In this document: in pieces, positions 1 through 10,019 of the stretch
How the letters are laid out: every line of letters starts with the position of its first letter
Position numbering within the stretch: position 1 is the first letter of the stretch
Assembly (NCBI GenBank): GCA_965112735.1
Contig: OZ218950.1
Coordinates: 6,820,001-6,884,000 of the forward strand
DNA: 64,000 nt
Direction: 5' to 3'
From: Phaeosaccion multiseriatum
Lineage: Eukaryota; Ochrophyta, other classes
Translations under genes and position numbers: made by a program
The notes under the pieces: model-generated
Seen by the model: only the letters and a program-made list of their open reading frames with translations
Database searches by the model: none
Told to the model about the DNA's origin: nothing

Positions 1-1
1 A

Positions 2-811
2 GAGCTTCTCGTGGCCTCGAATCTCCGCCTCGTCGTGTCCATCGCTCGGAGATATCGCTTCCACGGGGCGGCGTTGGAGGACTTGATTCAGGACGGGACA
101 ATGGGTTTGATCCGGGCGGCAGAGAAGTACGACCCGACTCGAGGCTTTCGGTTCAGTACCTATGCCACGTGGTGGATCCGGCAGAGAGTGCAAATGTCGG
201 TGAAAAAGCAACGCCTCGTCAAGCTTCCCATTCGTATGCAGGACCAGTCGGAGAAGATTCGGCGGACGGGCTTGCTCGTGTGTAACGTCACGGGGGAGTA
301 TATAAGCATGGAGGAGGTGGCCGAAAGGCTCAACATCACCACGGCGAGGGTGCAGGAGGTGAAGTTAAAGATGAGGCCGCATTTCTCGCTGGACTTCCCC
401 AATCGGTCGGGTGGCATGCAGAAGGTGGCGGACAATGCCGCTGACGGGAGCCAGTCGACGGTGGGAGACAACTTGTCTTCAAGGAGTGCGTTGGCGGACG
501 TCGGTATTGACTACTCGCTCCTACGGTCTCAGCTGGAGTGTTGCATGCACGTGGAGCTCAGTCAGCTCGAGAGAGACATCGTACGGATGCGCATTGGTTT
601 GGACGATGGGCGAGCAAAGACTGCCAAGGAGCTGGCGGATGTGTTTCAGATGCCGGCGAGGGTGATTCTTCGGGAGGAGAAGGCGGCGATATCCAAGCTG
701 CGGGAGTCGCACGCCACCTTCGGGTTGAAGAGAGACTACTTTCAGAAGATTGGGATGCCGCAGCAAGAGTGGCCAACCTTCGCCGGACTACGGCCTGAGA
801 AGGCTGCCTGA
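2..811 (+). CDS. Plastid-type RNA polymerase sigma70 factor, 3' part
   Basis: Sigma subunit that directs bacterial-type RNA polymerase to promoters; in a nuclear genome of this kind it would be imported to serve the plastid polymerase. The reading frame is open from base 2, so the 5' end lies outside the window. It opens with the region 2 sequence [11 protein letters not shown], then [14 protein letters not shown] and the -10 melting motif [13 protein letters not shown], then KLPIRMQD (end of region 2, start of region 3). Region 3 continues through [15 protein letters not shown], and a region 4-like stretch follows ([17 protein letters not shown] then an [15 protein letters not shown] helix-turn-helix). 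Region 4 is less canonical than region 2. The TGA stop is at 809-811. The apparent first codon at 11 is an internal Val (GTG), not a start. Plastid location is inferred. Confidence 0.9.
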   Translation, partial: ELLVASNLRLVVSIARRYRFHGAALEDLIQDGTMGLIRAAEKYDPTRGFRFSTYATWWIRQRVQMSVKKQRLVKLPIRMQDQSEKIRRTGLLVCNVTGEYISMEEVAERLNITTARVQEVKLKMRPHFSLDFPNRSGGMQKVADNAADGSQSTVGDNLSSRSALADVGIDYSLLRSQLECCMHVELSQLERDIVRMRIGLDDGRAKTAKELADVFQMPARVILREEKAAISKLRESHATFGLKRDYFQKIGMPQQEWPTFAGLRPEKAA

Positions 812-1004
812 GAAGGCGGGGGCGACCACTCTTATATAAATATATATATACACACATAAATAGAGAGCTCTCATTTTCTTTTCTTCCTCCCACTTCCCAC
901 TTCCCTCCCTTACTTCCTCCGTCCTCCCACCTTCTAGTGTACAAAAACGCAAGGGGATTGACTTTACAGGAATCACCTTATAAATATATGGAAGGGAGTG
1001 AGGG

Positions 1005-1184
<180 letters not shown>

Positions 1185-1207
1185 CTGGGGCCAGCGCGGG
1201 GGGCCTG

Positions 1208-1516
1208 TTACTCTCCCTCTGGGTCAGGGAGAGGGAGGGCAGGACCTGCTCCGCGGTTGAGCCGGCCCAGGAAGGCGCGTTCACGCTCCGAGAGCCACAT
1301 CTGGTGACTGCAGCTGACGATCCGGCGGAGTCGGGTCAGGACGTGGCCCTTGGCGGAGGAGCCGGTGCGGCCGGTGCGAGAGACGACGTGTTCCGCGAGG
1401 GCGTGTAAGAGGGACTGCGCCTGTGAGTCGAGTCGTCTGTGCGTCTCGATGGCGAAGGTAAGTCGTAAGGCGAACTCGTGGGTCGGTAGGTGTTGAAGGT
1501 GTTGGCGTGTTGGCGT
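1208..1516 (-). other. Coding-like segment, unassigned
   Basis: One minus-strand frame is open for about 100 codons to a TAA at 1208-1210. It has strong G/C at third positions and protein-like composition (for example HEFALRLTFAIETHRR and MWLSERERAFLGRL). There is no ATG at its upstream end, and upstream space is limited by the + strand transporter starting at 1623. It could be a terminal exon of an unseen gene, a gene relic, or chance. No family recognised. Confidence 0.25.
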
Positions 1517-1622
1517 AAGGGGGGGGGGGAAACAAAACTAAAATTCAAACGCGAGCGAAACGGATTTATGAAAGAGGGAAAAATCCGTCACATAAATAAG
1601 CATAGCAGTAGCAGCAGGACGG

Positions 1623-3724
1623 ATGGGTGTAGACGAGGCTGAGAGGGGGGGAGGGGAAAGGGACTCCCTTCTTGGCGGGAGTAGGGTGATGGAGGAGCAG
1701 CAGCAGGCGCCCTTGGCAAGTGACCCCCTGGTGCACAAGAGACAACATCCCCCACAAGTCCCCACGGCAACGCCGAGCATCATAAAGCCCGGGCGAGACG
1801 ACGGGCCACCTGGAAAAAAGGGCGTGGGTGGCTATAGAGCAGCTCTGGGTGCCGCTTACATGCTCGCCATGGGCGTGTGCGGTATTGTTCTCGTCGCTCT
1901 GGGCAGCACTCTGGAGGACCTTGCTGAGAATTGCGGCAAGACTTCCACTGAGGCAAGTGGGCTAGCAAGTCAAGTCCTTTGCGCTCATACCGCTCCGTTC
2001 ATTGGCTTGTTATTCTCTTGTCTACACACGGCTTATCGACTGTCGTCCCGCGTTATGCTCCTCCCCCCCCCCCCCTTCCTTCGCTGCTCGTTACTTTTGC
2101 GCTGGCTCTCAACTGTAGGTTGCGTCGGTGTTTGTTGCGCGAGGAGTGGGAGCCATCATGGGCGCTCTCTCGTCGGCCAAGCTGTACAAATTAATGTTTG
2201 GCAACAGTGTGATGATGTGCACTCTCTCCATGCTCGCACTTGCCCTTATCTACATGCCCTTCGTCACCTCGGTGGTGACCCTGCACATTGCCTTCTTCTT
2301 CCTGGGACTGTGCACCGCAATCACAGATACGGGCTGCCAGATTATGACGCGTAAGGTTCACGGTAAAGAGGCCGGCCCGTGGCTGGGCGCCAACACCGTG
2401 GCCTTTGGCATCAGTGGTGCCCTCGTCCCGCTCATTGCCTACGTGACGGGCAGTCTGTTTGTTCAGTACTCCATCCTGGCCTGTGTTGCCACCTTGGTCT
2501 CCGTATTCCTACTCCTCATTCCGGCTCCAGAGAAGCGCATGGGAATGATCCTGGGCGGAGGACCGCCACGACCCAAGACCGGCACCGCGGTGGGGGGCGC
2601 CGCGGGCATCACCACCACCACCAACAACAACAACAACAACAAGATGACCTTCTGTGAAACATACAAGACGGAGATTGTCATCGGCTGCATGGTGTTCTGG
2701 CTCATTGGCGGCAAGGTAGCCATTACGGCCTACCTCACGCAGTACATTTCAGACACGGGCGTCATGAGTGACTCCAACGCCGATCTCCTCATTGTGGTGC
2801 TCTGGAGCGCCATCACAGTTGGCAGACTAGCCGGTCTGCAGGACCAGCGCACCCTCACCCTCGCCCGCCTCTACGAGCACTCTACGATACTCTTCATGGT
2901 CGGGGCCTCCTTCATGTTTATGGTGATCTGCTTTCCTAACAACGCGGCGGTGTTGTGGGTGTGCGTTGCTGGCTATGGCATGTTTAACGGCCCCACTGTG
3001 GGCTATTGCTACGATCTCAACAATCGACTCACCAACCCCTCCGAGACGGGCATGAGGTGAGGAGAAGGATGGCAGCAGATGGTGGATATGGCAGCAGAAG
3101 GCGTGCGTGCCTTTCATTCACTCCCTGTGTGTAGTCACACTTTTTCTATTCTTCTGGTCCCCCCCTCCCGACCTCCCTCCCTGCCTGCCTCCCTGCTTCC
3201 CTCGCTGCCTGCCTGCCTCCCTGCCTCCCTCCCTCCCTCCCTCCCTCCCTCCCTCCCTCCCTCCCTCCCTCCCTCCCTATCTCCCTCGTGACCCCTTGAC
3301 GCTGCTTTCTCATCGGCGCCCCTCGCTCTCGCTGCTGCGCTTTCTCTCCTCTCGGCTTGCCTGCCTGCCGGTGTGCTTGTCTGTCTGCCGGCCGGCCTGC
3401 CTGCCTGCCTGCCGGCCTGCCTACCTGCCTGTCTGCCTACCTGACCGTCTGCCTACCTGGCTGTCTGTCTGTCTGTCTGTCTGTCTGTCGATACGCCTTG
3501 CTGTCTGTCTGTCTGTCTGTCGTGTATACGTGTGTGCGTGCGTGCGCAGTGTGGTCATGTTCGGCCTGAACTTCGGGGCCTCCGCCATTCCCTACACCCT
3601 GGCGGGACTCTGGGACCTCTTCTCGTGGCCCTACGTGCTTATTTACACCGTGTTCCTCAGCCACATTCTGCCCTACCCTCTGATGATCAAGGCGCGCTCG
3701 ATGCATGAGAAGGATCAGCGATGA
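1623..3724 (+). CDS. Major facilitator transporter, MFSD4/NaGLT1-like
   Basis: Multi-pass membrane carrier; family resemblance suggests a sugar or similar small-solute transporter, substrate unknown. Three exons are read: 1623-1952, 2119-3056 and 3550-3724. A cytosolic N-tail of about 75 residues precedes the first membrane segment and the LGSTLEDLAENCG motif. Exon 2 carries VASVFVARGVGAIMGAL and repeated membrane segments, with a low-complexity Gly/Thr/Asn loop at about 2560-2640 between the two halves, then the GRLAG motif. Exon 3 adds the last two helices and ends in KARSMHEKDQR. Intron 1 appears to use a GC donor (GAG then GCAAGT) and acceptor TGTAG, which joins TSTE to VASVF as expected for this family. 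Intron 2 is filled with CCCT and CTGT repeats. Confidence 0.8.
3160..3535. repeat. CCCT/CTGC/CTGT simple-repeat block in an intron
   Basis: Successive tracts of CCTC/CCCT, CTGC and CTGT tetranucleotides fill most of transporter intron 2, between the donor at 3057 and the acceptor at 3549. Confidence 0.9.
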
Positions 3725-4134
3725 GTGAGTGAGCACGCGCGCGCTCTTTCTCTCTCTCGCTCTCTTTCGTCTTCTCCTCTTTCCCACCTTACTCCTGAGC
3801 GCTGCCTTTCATGGAGTATGAAGCTTTGGCGCGCGGACGAGGAGGTGGAGACTGATTGTTTGAATTCCCTCCCTCGGAAGAGGAGGGACAGCGGCAGCTT
3901 CTGCAGCAGCAGTTGGCTCAGACAGCTCCCTTTGTTTTCATCTCCCTCTCTTGAACGAGTGGGGGAGAGGGGCTTGGGAGGCAGGGGTGGAAGGGCACCA
4001 CGGCTGCAAGCATTCATCTCTATCGTGCTGTTTATTTGGCGTAGACAGCAAGGTACATTTTTGAATTGGGCTAAAAGGGTAGCGCTATTAGGCTGAAAGG
4101 GGAGCGTGGCCGTGATGCGAGCGAGCATCGAGGC
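3725..4134. other. Intergenic, no gene seen
   Basis: Sequence after the transporter stop. It begins with a CT-rich tract at about 3747-3785 and has no frame with protein-like composition or recognised motif. Confidence 0.5.
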
Positions 4135-4440
4135 TCAAGATAAGGTCTCTCCATTTTTGTAATTTATATACTGTACACGATATAAGCCTACGATAGTAAC
4201 TTTTATTGCGTTTATTGCAAGCCGTTCGTGTGTTAACGGCCACATCACTCCTAGGAAGTCCGACACGGCGACGCGGTAGAGGGCGAGTTGGCAAGCCCCG
4301 CTTTCCTCGTCGGGGAAGAGATGCTGGAATTTGGCATTGACGTGGCCAATCTGCTTCTTGGTCTTTGCCAAGGTCTGCAACTGTCCAAAAGTAACGTCTC
4401 GCCGCCCCGGGGAACTTGGCCCCCCCCCCCCCGTATCCCT
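4135..4440 (-). other. Coding-like minus-strand segment
   Basis: A minus-strand frame reads GRRDVTFGQLQTLAKTKKQI, then HVNAKFQHLFPDEESGACQL and onward to a stop at 4135-4137. The composition is protein-like and quite unlike the low-complexity frames around it. It lies just downstream (on the minus strand) of the LINE remnant and is separated from it by a C homopolymer, so it may be part of the same decayed element or a relic exon of a host gene. Confidence 0.3.
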
Positions 4441-4444
4441 CTGA

Positions 4445-5253
4445 CTCGGCAGTCCTCCCCATCGGAACAAAGTTGATACCAGCCAGGACCCTGTGTCGAA
4501 TCGATCGCTCGTGCCCGCTGGAGCGCCACAGCCAATCGCCGCCGAATGACGCAAACAGCTCTCACATAAGCCCTCATGTCCAGATGTTCGTGCCCCCCAG
4601 CCATGCCATGTGGGTGGCGAGTGTTTTCATGTTTTCATAAACATCTCAGCAGACGGACCAAAGGCGCCTTGCTGTTCCATCCCAACAGAGACGAAATGGT
4701 ACCTCGTGGGGTCATAATGGATGTCTCTACCCTGGCCTTCCATGCCTTCCCCTGGCACCCCATACTTGGTGCGCTTGGTTGCTTCAGCCTTCTTGTGGCC
4801 GCCGCGAGTGCCTCCTTCGATGCCTTGGCCCTATTGGTGATGTTGGTGGCATCAGTGAGCGTGATGTCAATCAGCAAAGACTTGTGGCCATCCCCATATT
4901 CGTGGTCGGATGGAAGCTCAAACATCCTGGGGGGAGCCACAATGTCCATCTCCATCTGTTTGGCCACGTGGGCGTCACCCCTCACGCCGTTGCTCCCCCC
5001 TCTCCCTCGTCTCGCGGTGACTGTTCTTTCCCTCATGAAGAAGGGGAGGCCGGTGTTCTGCACTATCCCTCTGCCCAGGCCCTCATTCTTCAGCCACGCG
5101 ACAAGTGCCTTCTGCACAGCGTCATGTTGGGGTGTGCCGAGCCCCGTCTTAGTGCAGGTGACGATATGCCCCTCCGTCAGCGCCTTGCCGGGGCACTTAT
5201 GGCAATCCTTGCTGTAGGTGGGGTCGATACCGAGTCGTCTCCCCGATCCTCCA
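4445..5253 (-). mobile_element. Decayed 3' end of a LINE-type (non-LTR) retrotransposon
   Basis: The minus strand encodes a segment resembling the region after the reverse transcriptase core in many LINEs: a Cys/His knuckle (CHKCPGKALTEGHIVTC), then DAVQKALVAWLKNEG, then an acidic beta-rich stretch with LIDITLTDATNITNRAKASK. A stop follows at 4635-4637. After it, in the next frame, comes MRAYVRAVCVIRRRLAVALQ, similar to the helical tail that ends such proteins. No reverse transcriptase catalytic motif (YADD-like) lies in the window. This is a 5'-truncated, broken copy, typical of LINE insertions. Family assignment is by motif memory only. Confidence 0.55.
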
Positions 5254-5903
5254 CCCCCCCGGGCACACACACACACACCCACACACACACATTTGCAGAC
5301 ACTCCCAGTTTCAGCTTATTAGGTTAATTTCCCCCGGGCGACGCTCTATCACCAACACAGCCACAAAAGGGAATAATCCGAATCGTCGTGTGGAAGGCAC
5401 GCAATTGTTTTTACGCCCCTCGTCCTGAGCGAAGAGGGGCTTTGCCTTCTTGGGTGGTAACGATAGGACTCGCTCGCCATGTTTCCTTTTCCACACCCCC
5501 CCTTTCTTTCATACCTCTGAGATACAGAACTAGGAAAAGAAAAAAAAGGGGGGGGAAACCAAAGCCGCTTGCTCCCCGTCCTACTCTCCATTGTACGGCA
5601 GGTGCGGCGAGAACGAATCAGAGGAGAGGCGATAGTCGTGGTAAGGAGGAGCCTAGAGAGGTTTTTCGCGTGCGAGCGTAGCGAGTACGCTTTGTTTCTT
5701 TCCGTCCTTCAATCCCTCCCCCCCCCGCCCCCACCTTCCCAGACACAGATGGCACTTAAGGGGTTGTCATCTGCCCCCCTGTTCGTATGGAGTTATCTTT
5801 CGAGCCCGCTTGCTCACACAACTCTTCGCTGTCCCTATATCCCTCGCTCTCACGCCTGTGGCCTGTTATATATCTTTCCTCCATATCTTCCCCTGTGGCT
5901 TTA

Positions 5904-5984
<81 letters not shown>

Positions 5985-6240
5985 TCTCTCTTCTCTCTCT
6001 CTCCATGTCTCTCTCTCTCTCTAAGCAAGGCCAGCAGCCAGCCTGGTTGGACTCTCTCCCGTTGTCCTCCGCTTAACTCCCATTCCCTCGCTTCGCTCAC
6101 CATAATTGTTGCTACCCCAGCAAACCACGTCATTGGTGTTCCGAATCTTTGGTCGTTGGAGGGAATGGATACCAGGGCGCCTGCCTGTCTGTCTCTCCTC
6201 CTCATTGGCTTGTTTTGTTCTCTTTTGTATGTGTGTGTGT
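5254..6240. other. Intergenic with (CT)n tracts
   Basis: Mostly non-coding. Two CT/CTTT-rich runs of about 45 and 75 bp lie between 5909 and 6022, plus short C and G homopolymers. No convincing frame on either strand. Confidence 0.5.
5909..6022. repeat. (CT)n microsatellite
   Basis: Nearly perfect CT runs interrupted by CATG and CTTT steps. Confidence 0.95.
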
Positions 6241-6242
6241 AT

Positions 6243-8150
6243 GCTGCAGTACGGAAGGGCCGGAGACGTGCTGGAATTCAACCTAAAGGACGGCGCAGGT
6301 AGTACCTGCGCACCACTGAGTCTTACACAAACCACTGTCCTCAATGGTGTAACGGATGGTCATCCTGCGATGGGCTGCGTACCAGCCTCGTCCATTGGCG
6401 GGGCAGCATCCTGCAGCCTGCCAGGTTCGGCAACGTAGGGAGCGAATGCGTCTGGACCTACACCGTGCCTGAAGTCGGTAAGAAGGGCATAGCCCTCAGG
6501 TATGGTTCTAGTACGGTCGAGGCTCTGATCACTTTTACTGTATAGCGGCGCACGTAGCTTCAAATTGCCGTACTCTTGCTGTGCGCCCCTCCTACCACTG
6601 GGATGCCTGGTGGTGTCTCCTCCGCGCACCGCCTCAAAGCCCCTAGCTAATGACGCCAGGAATGCCACCTACTGACGTCACGAGCTCCCCTCGCTCGTTG
6701 CATGTGTGATGGCTCAGGTTGCGGTAACGTAGACGTAGTAGTGCCTACCTGCGAGCCTGGCTATAGGTTTGTAGCCCCATCCACCGCCAGCCAAATGCCC
6801 GTGTTCTGAATGCCCGGGAGGCATGTTGAGTACGGGAGGGACGACAGATGGCTGGTGAGTCAGTGGGGCCCCTGAGTTGGATTCCCTCGTTGGGTGGGGG
6901 GAGGGAGGCAACTTGAAACCTTACTTCGTCAAGCAATCGCAACTGTAAATAACGAGTGAGGGGTAAAGAGGAAGGGAAGTGGGACCGAAGAGAGGCGGCG
7001 GTGGGGGTGGGAGGAAGGCAGGAAGAAAGGGCAGATGGGAAGTAGGGCGGGAGGGAGGGGCAACTCTGGGGAGCAGGAAGGGAGGCCGGCGGGCAGGCAG
7101 GCAGGCAGGAAGGAAGGAAGGAAGGAAGGACTGAAGGAAGAGAGTGTGGCAGGGAGGAGGGAAGCGAGGTTCAGGGTGCGATGTCCGTCGATCTCCAACC
7201 AAGCCCTTGAAAGATGTTGGGTACTCTCTCGTGGGAGGAGCGCTGTAGGGAGTGTCGGGGTGCACAGAGCGCTTTGGTGTTACGTGGATGCAAGAAGCAA
7301 CAAGAAAGGGGGCTGTGCCGCGCCGCCCCTTCGCTTCATTGTCCGTCTGAAGCAGACCTTGCTTTGCATGGCCTCTTGCTTCGAGACAGCCAAGCAATGG
7401 TGTGGTATAGAAGCGCGCACACTGCCTCATGCTGCATTGAATTGCCCTTCTCCTGCTTGGTTGGCTGGGCGATCTTCATCATTCTCCCTCTTGCCTCGTC
7501 CACCCTTTTCTCCCTTCCTTCATCACCCCACAGCCTGCCTGGCCTGCCCCCCCCTCCAAGAGAGTAGCGAGCTGTTTGATGTAAAGTGCATAGCCTGTAA
7601 CTCCACGGACGGCAAGTGCTCTGCTTGCTTGTTCGACAGGACATTTCCAAGACCCTGTTGGATCAGGTGAGCGTTCATTTTCGTACCTGCTGGTGAACCT
7701 GCCTGCTTCGGGCAAGCAGGCAAGGCAGGCAAGGCAGGCAAGGCAGGCAGACAGGCACTCGTTTGACTTGCGTGAGCTCTCTGCCGCTCCAGACCCGGCC
7801 CCGGTGATGGTCAGGAGCTCACCCTCCTCTTTCCTCCTTGTCGCTTTGTCTACCTCTGCGATTCTCCTCCTCCCTCTCTGACGGACATTCGTGCATCCTG
7901 ACCCTGCCATCATCAGCATGCCGAGCCTGCACCGAGCTTCAGTCCCAGGAGGAGGCCCATTCATGTGAGTGAGAGTGGGTACCTCTGGGCAGGGTAGGAG
8001 GTCTTGCTTGTGGGTGGTCATTGCCTTGCGTAGCAGTGCCGGTGTGGAAGTGTCTCATGGGGTGGCAGACACCTCCGGCTGTGAATGCGCTGGCCTTTGG
8101 GACTTTTATCACTCTGGCGCGTGGACTTCCCCGAGTGATGGACACTAAAA
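6243..8150 (+). CDS. Upstream exons of a Cys-rich protein gene, poorly resolved
   Basis: Several short + strand segments look coding and are flanked by plausible splice sites, but frame breaks prevent one model. The first follows TGCAG at 6249 (YGRAGDVLEFNLKDGAG, then CAPLSLTQTTVLNGVTDG). In a different frame comes GNVGSECVWTYTVPEVG (about 6425-6540). Around 6718-6810 is GCGNVDVVVPTCEPGYRF. An exon at about 7561-7669 reads LFDVKCIACNSTDGKCSACL and ends before GTGAGC. A further piece is near 8040-8130 (SGCECAGLWDFYHSGAW). The spaced cysteines suggest an extracellular or metal-binding protein. These exons probably belong with the better-defined exons at 8370-9803. No family recognised. Confidence 0.3.
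7095..7134. repeat. GGCA/GGAA tetranucleotide run
   Basis: Short run of GGCA then GGAA units inside the poorly resolved gene region; a related GCAAG repeat occurs at 7705-7750. Confidence 0.8.
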
Positions 8151-8369
8151 CTCGCTGGGCTCCTTGTGGCTGGCGCGCCCTCTGTATACTGGCTTAGCTA
8201 TGCGCCCCCCTGCCCTGCCGCAGCAGCTGACCGACCCCACCGCTTTTGCCTCCTCTGCCCATCTTGTTGTACTTGTGCTGTTTTGGTAGCTAGGCTTCAG
8301 TGGGGCCATGGGTGACCCGATGGTTATTGGATTTGGGTCCGAAACAACCTACCTCTTTACCGGCCACAG

Positions 8370-9803
8370 CACAACAACAACAAGTGGTACGCCGCCTTGG
8401 GTGAGGAGCATCTCCAGTCCAATTGGCGCCTGCCCGTATTCCCAACTTGTGAAGACGGTACCAAGCCGGTGAGGAGCCAGAGAGATGAGAGAGATGGTGG
8501 GGATGGATGGCCAGGAGAAGAGAGAAGAGTCGTTTGGAGCGAACTTTCCCCCTGGCTGGGCTGGTGGTGGTGGTGGTGGTGGAGGAGACAGGCCTTTTCG
8601 CCGGTCTTTGTCTTTGAAGCTTCTATTGCCTGCTTGTCTTGTGTCGTTTATTTTTGTTCTTGATTCGTGATGCATTTCCCCTCCCATGTCTTCCCCTGGA
8701 CGAGCTTGTTGGCTCACTCATGAGCTCTCTCTCTCTTCGTGTGTGTACCCCCCCCTGGCCAGAAGCTGTGCGCCCCTAATACCTTGACTGACCTTACCAC
8801 ACCACACACGCACGCACGCACACACACCCAAACATACATACACACACATACACACACACACGCACACGCACCCAGACACACAATACGGGGGCGTCCTTTA
8901 CGTTAATTCCCCACAAGGAAGAGGAGGAGGAGGCCGACGCAAGAGACTCGTCCTCGAACAGCAAGACCGCTTTGAGAAAGGGCGGGGGCGGCGGGGCAGG
9001 CAGACAGGGCAGCAAGAGCAAGAGCACCATCAACAAGCCGAAGAAGGTGTCGAAGGTGCTGGTAGAGGTGATCGATGACAGCAAGTACAACCCGGGGTAC
9101 ATTAAGGGCGAGGACTTGGAGCTTCGTGCAGAGCCAATCCATGGCTATGGCTCCCTCAGGGTCGGCATCGAAGGGAAGGGGTACGTTACACCAGGGCTCT
9201 ATCGCATGGCCAATGGCGGTACAGTCATGGCGTTTAACGCGTACTACGGGCCGTGCCAGGTGAAGCGGGACATACACATGATGGAGATGCTGAACCATGA
9301 GGCGAAACTCAAGGAAGCCTCTTTCCGTTGCCGCCTCTCGCAGATGGCAGAAAAGGACGACGACCTTGTAGCTCTGCTGGCCGTGGAGTCACAACTGGGC
9401 AGGGCGGAGGACAGAGCGCTCTGTGAGGAGTGGATCGCGGACAAACGCGTCAAGAGGAACCTCTACACCGAGCCGGGCTCGTGGGCCACCGTCTTTTATC
9501 TTCACAGACACGTACTCCTTTGAAGTGGACTATCGACAAGAGACTGAGCGCTGCTTCGCGTATGTGCTCGACGTGGGATTCATGCACAAGCCGAACGACA
9601 TTGGCGTGGAGCGTTGGAGCGGCATCATCGGAGAGACACAGGTGCCAAGGCTCGACGGCGAGGGCAAGCACGTCTTGAAAGAAATAGCTCTCATTCTGTC
9701 CTCCCCCAAGGACGAGGACTACGTCGTGGACGGGCCCTGGGGAACGGACTTCGTCGCAAGGCTGGACAGCGCATGGGAAGGGCCGAAGTCGCCGTCCAAG
9801 TGA
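8370..9803 (+). CDS. Conserved-looking protein of unknown function, 3' exons
   Basis: Exon 8370-8468 (after CCACAG, before GTGAGG) encodes HNNNKWYAALGEEHLQSNWR and ends in phase 0. A second exon from about 8880 joins in phase 0. It starts with an acidic/Ser linker and a Gly/Lys-rich linker, followed by a globular region: KVLVEVIDDSKYNPGYIKGE, GYVTPGLYRMANGGTVMAFN, KLKEASFRCRLSQMAEKDDD. Near 9500 the frame shifts by one base at a run of four T, and protein-like sequence continues (FTDTYSFEVDYRQETERCFAY through WGTDFVARLDSAWEGPKSPSK) to a stop at 9801-9803. Because both sides look coding, the break is either a sequencing error or a recent frameshift. The family is not recognised. Confidence 0.5.
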
Positions 9804-10019
9804 GAGCCGCCGTGGCCCTTGGCAGTAGCTAGTATGCTTATATAAAGAGAGAGGAAGAAGATGGAAAAGGTAGTAGTACTTACTGGGGGGGGCTTAAACT
9901 AACTCCAACTGACTTAAGCTAACTCAAGATAACTCAGTCCTGCCACCTTCAGATGAGGCCGTGGCAGAAGCGCAGGCCAACTCAGTTTTGACGCCGACTA
10001 ACTCAGATTTGTGATTTGC
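9804..10019. other. Short intergenic with CTAACTCAG-type repeats
   Basis: Gap between two converging genes. It contains degenerate repeats of CTAACTCAG/CTAACTCAA between about 9895 and 10012, with no coding signal. Confidence 0.5.

Noticed and set aside
3071-3098. GCAGCAGATGGTGGATATGGCAGCAG in a transporter intron as a 19-mer copy
   Set aside because: Needs an insertion and several mismatches to align; too weak to count.
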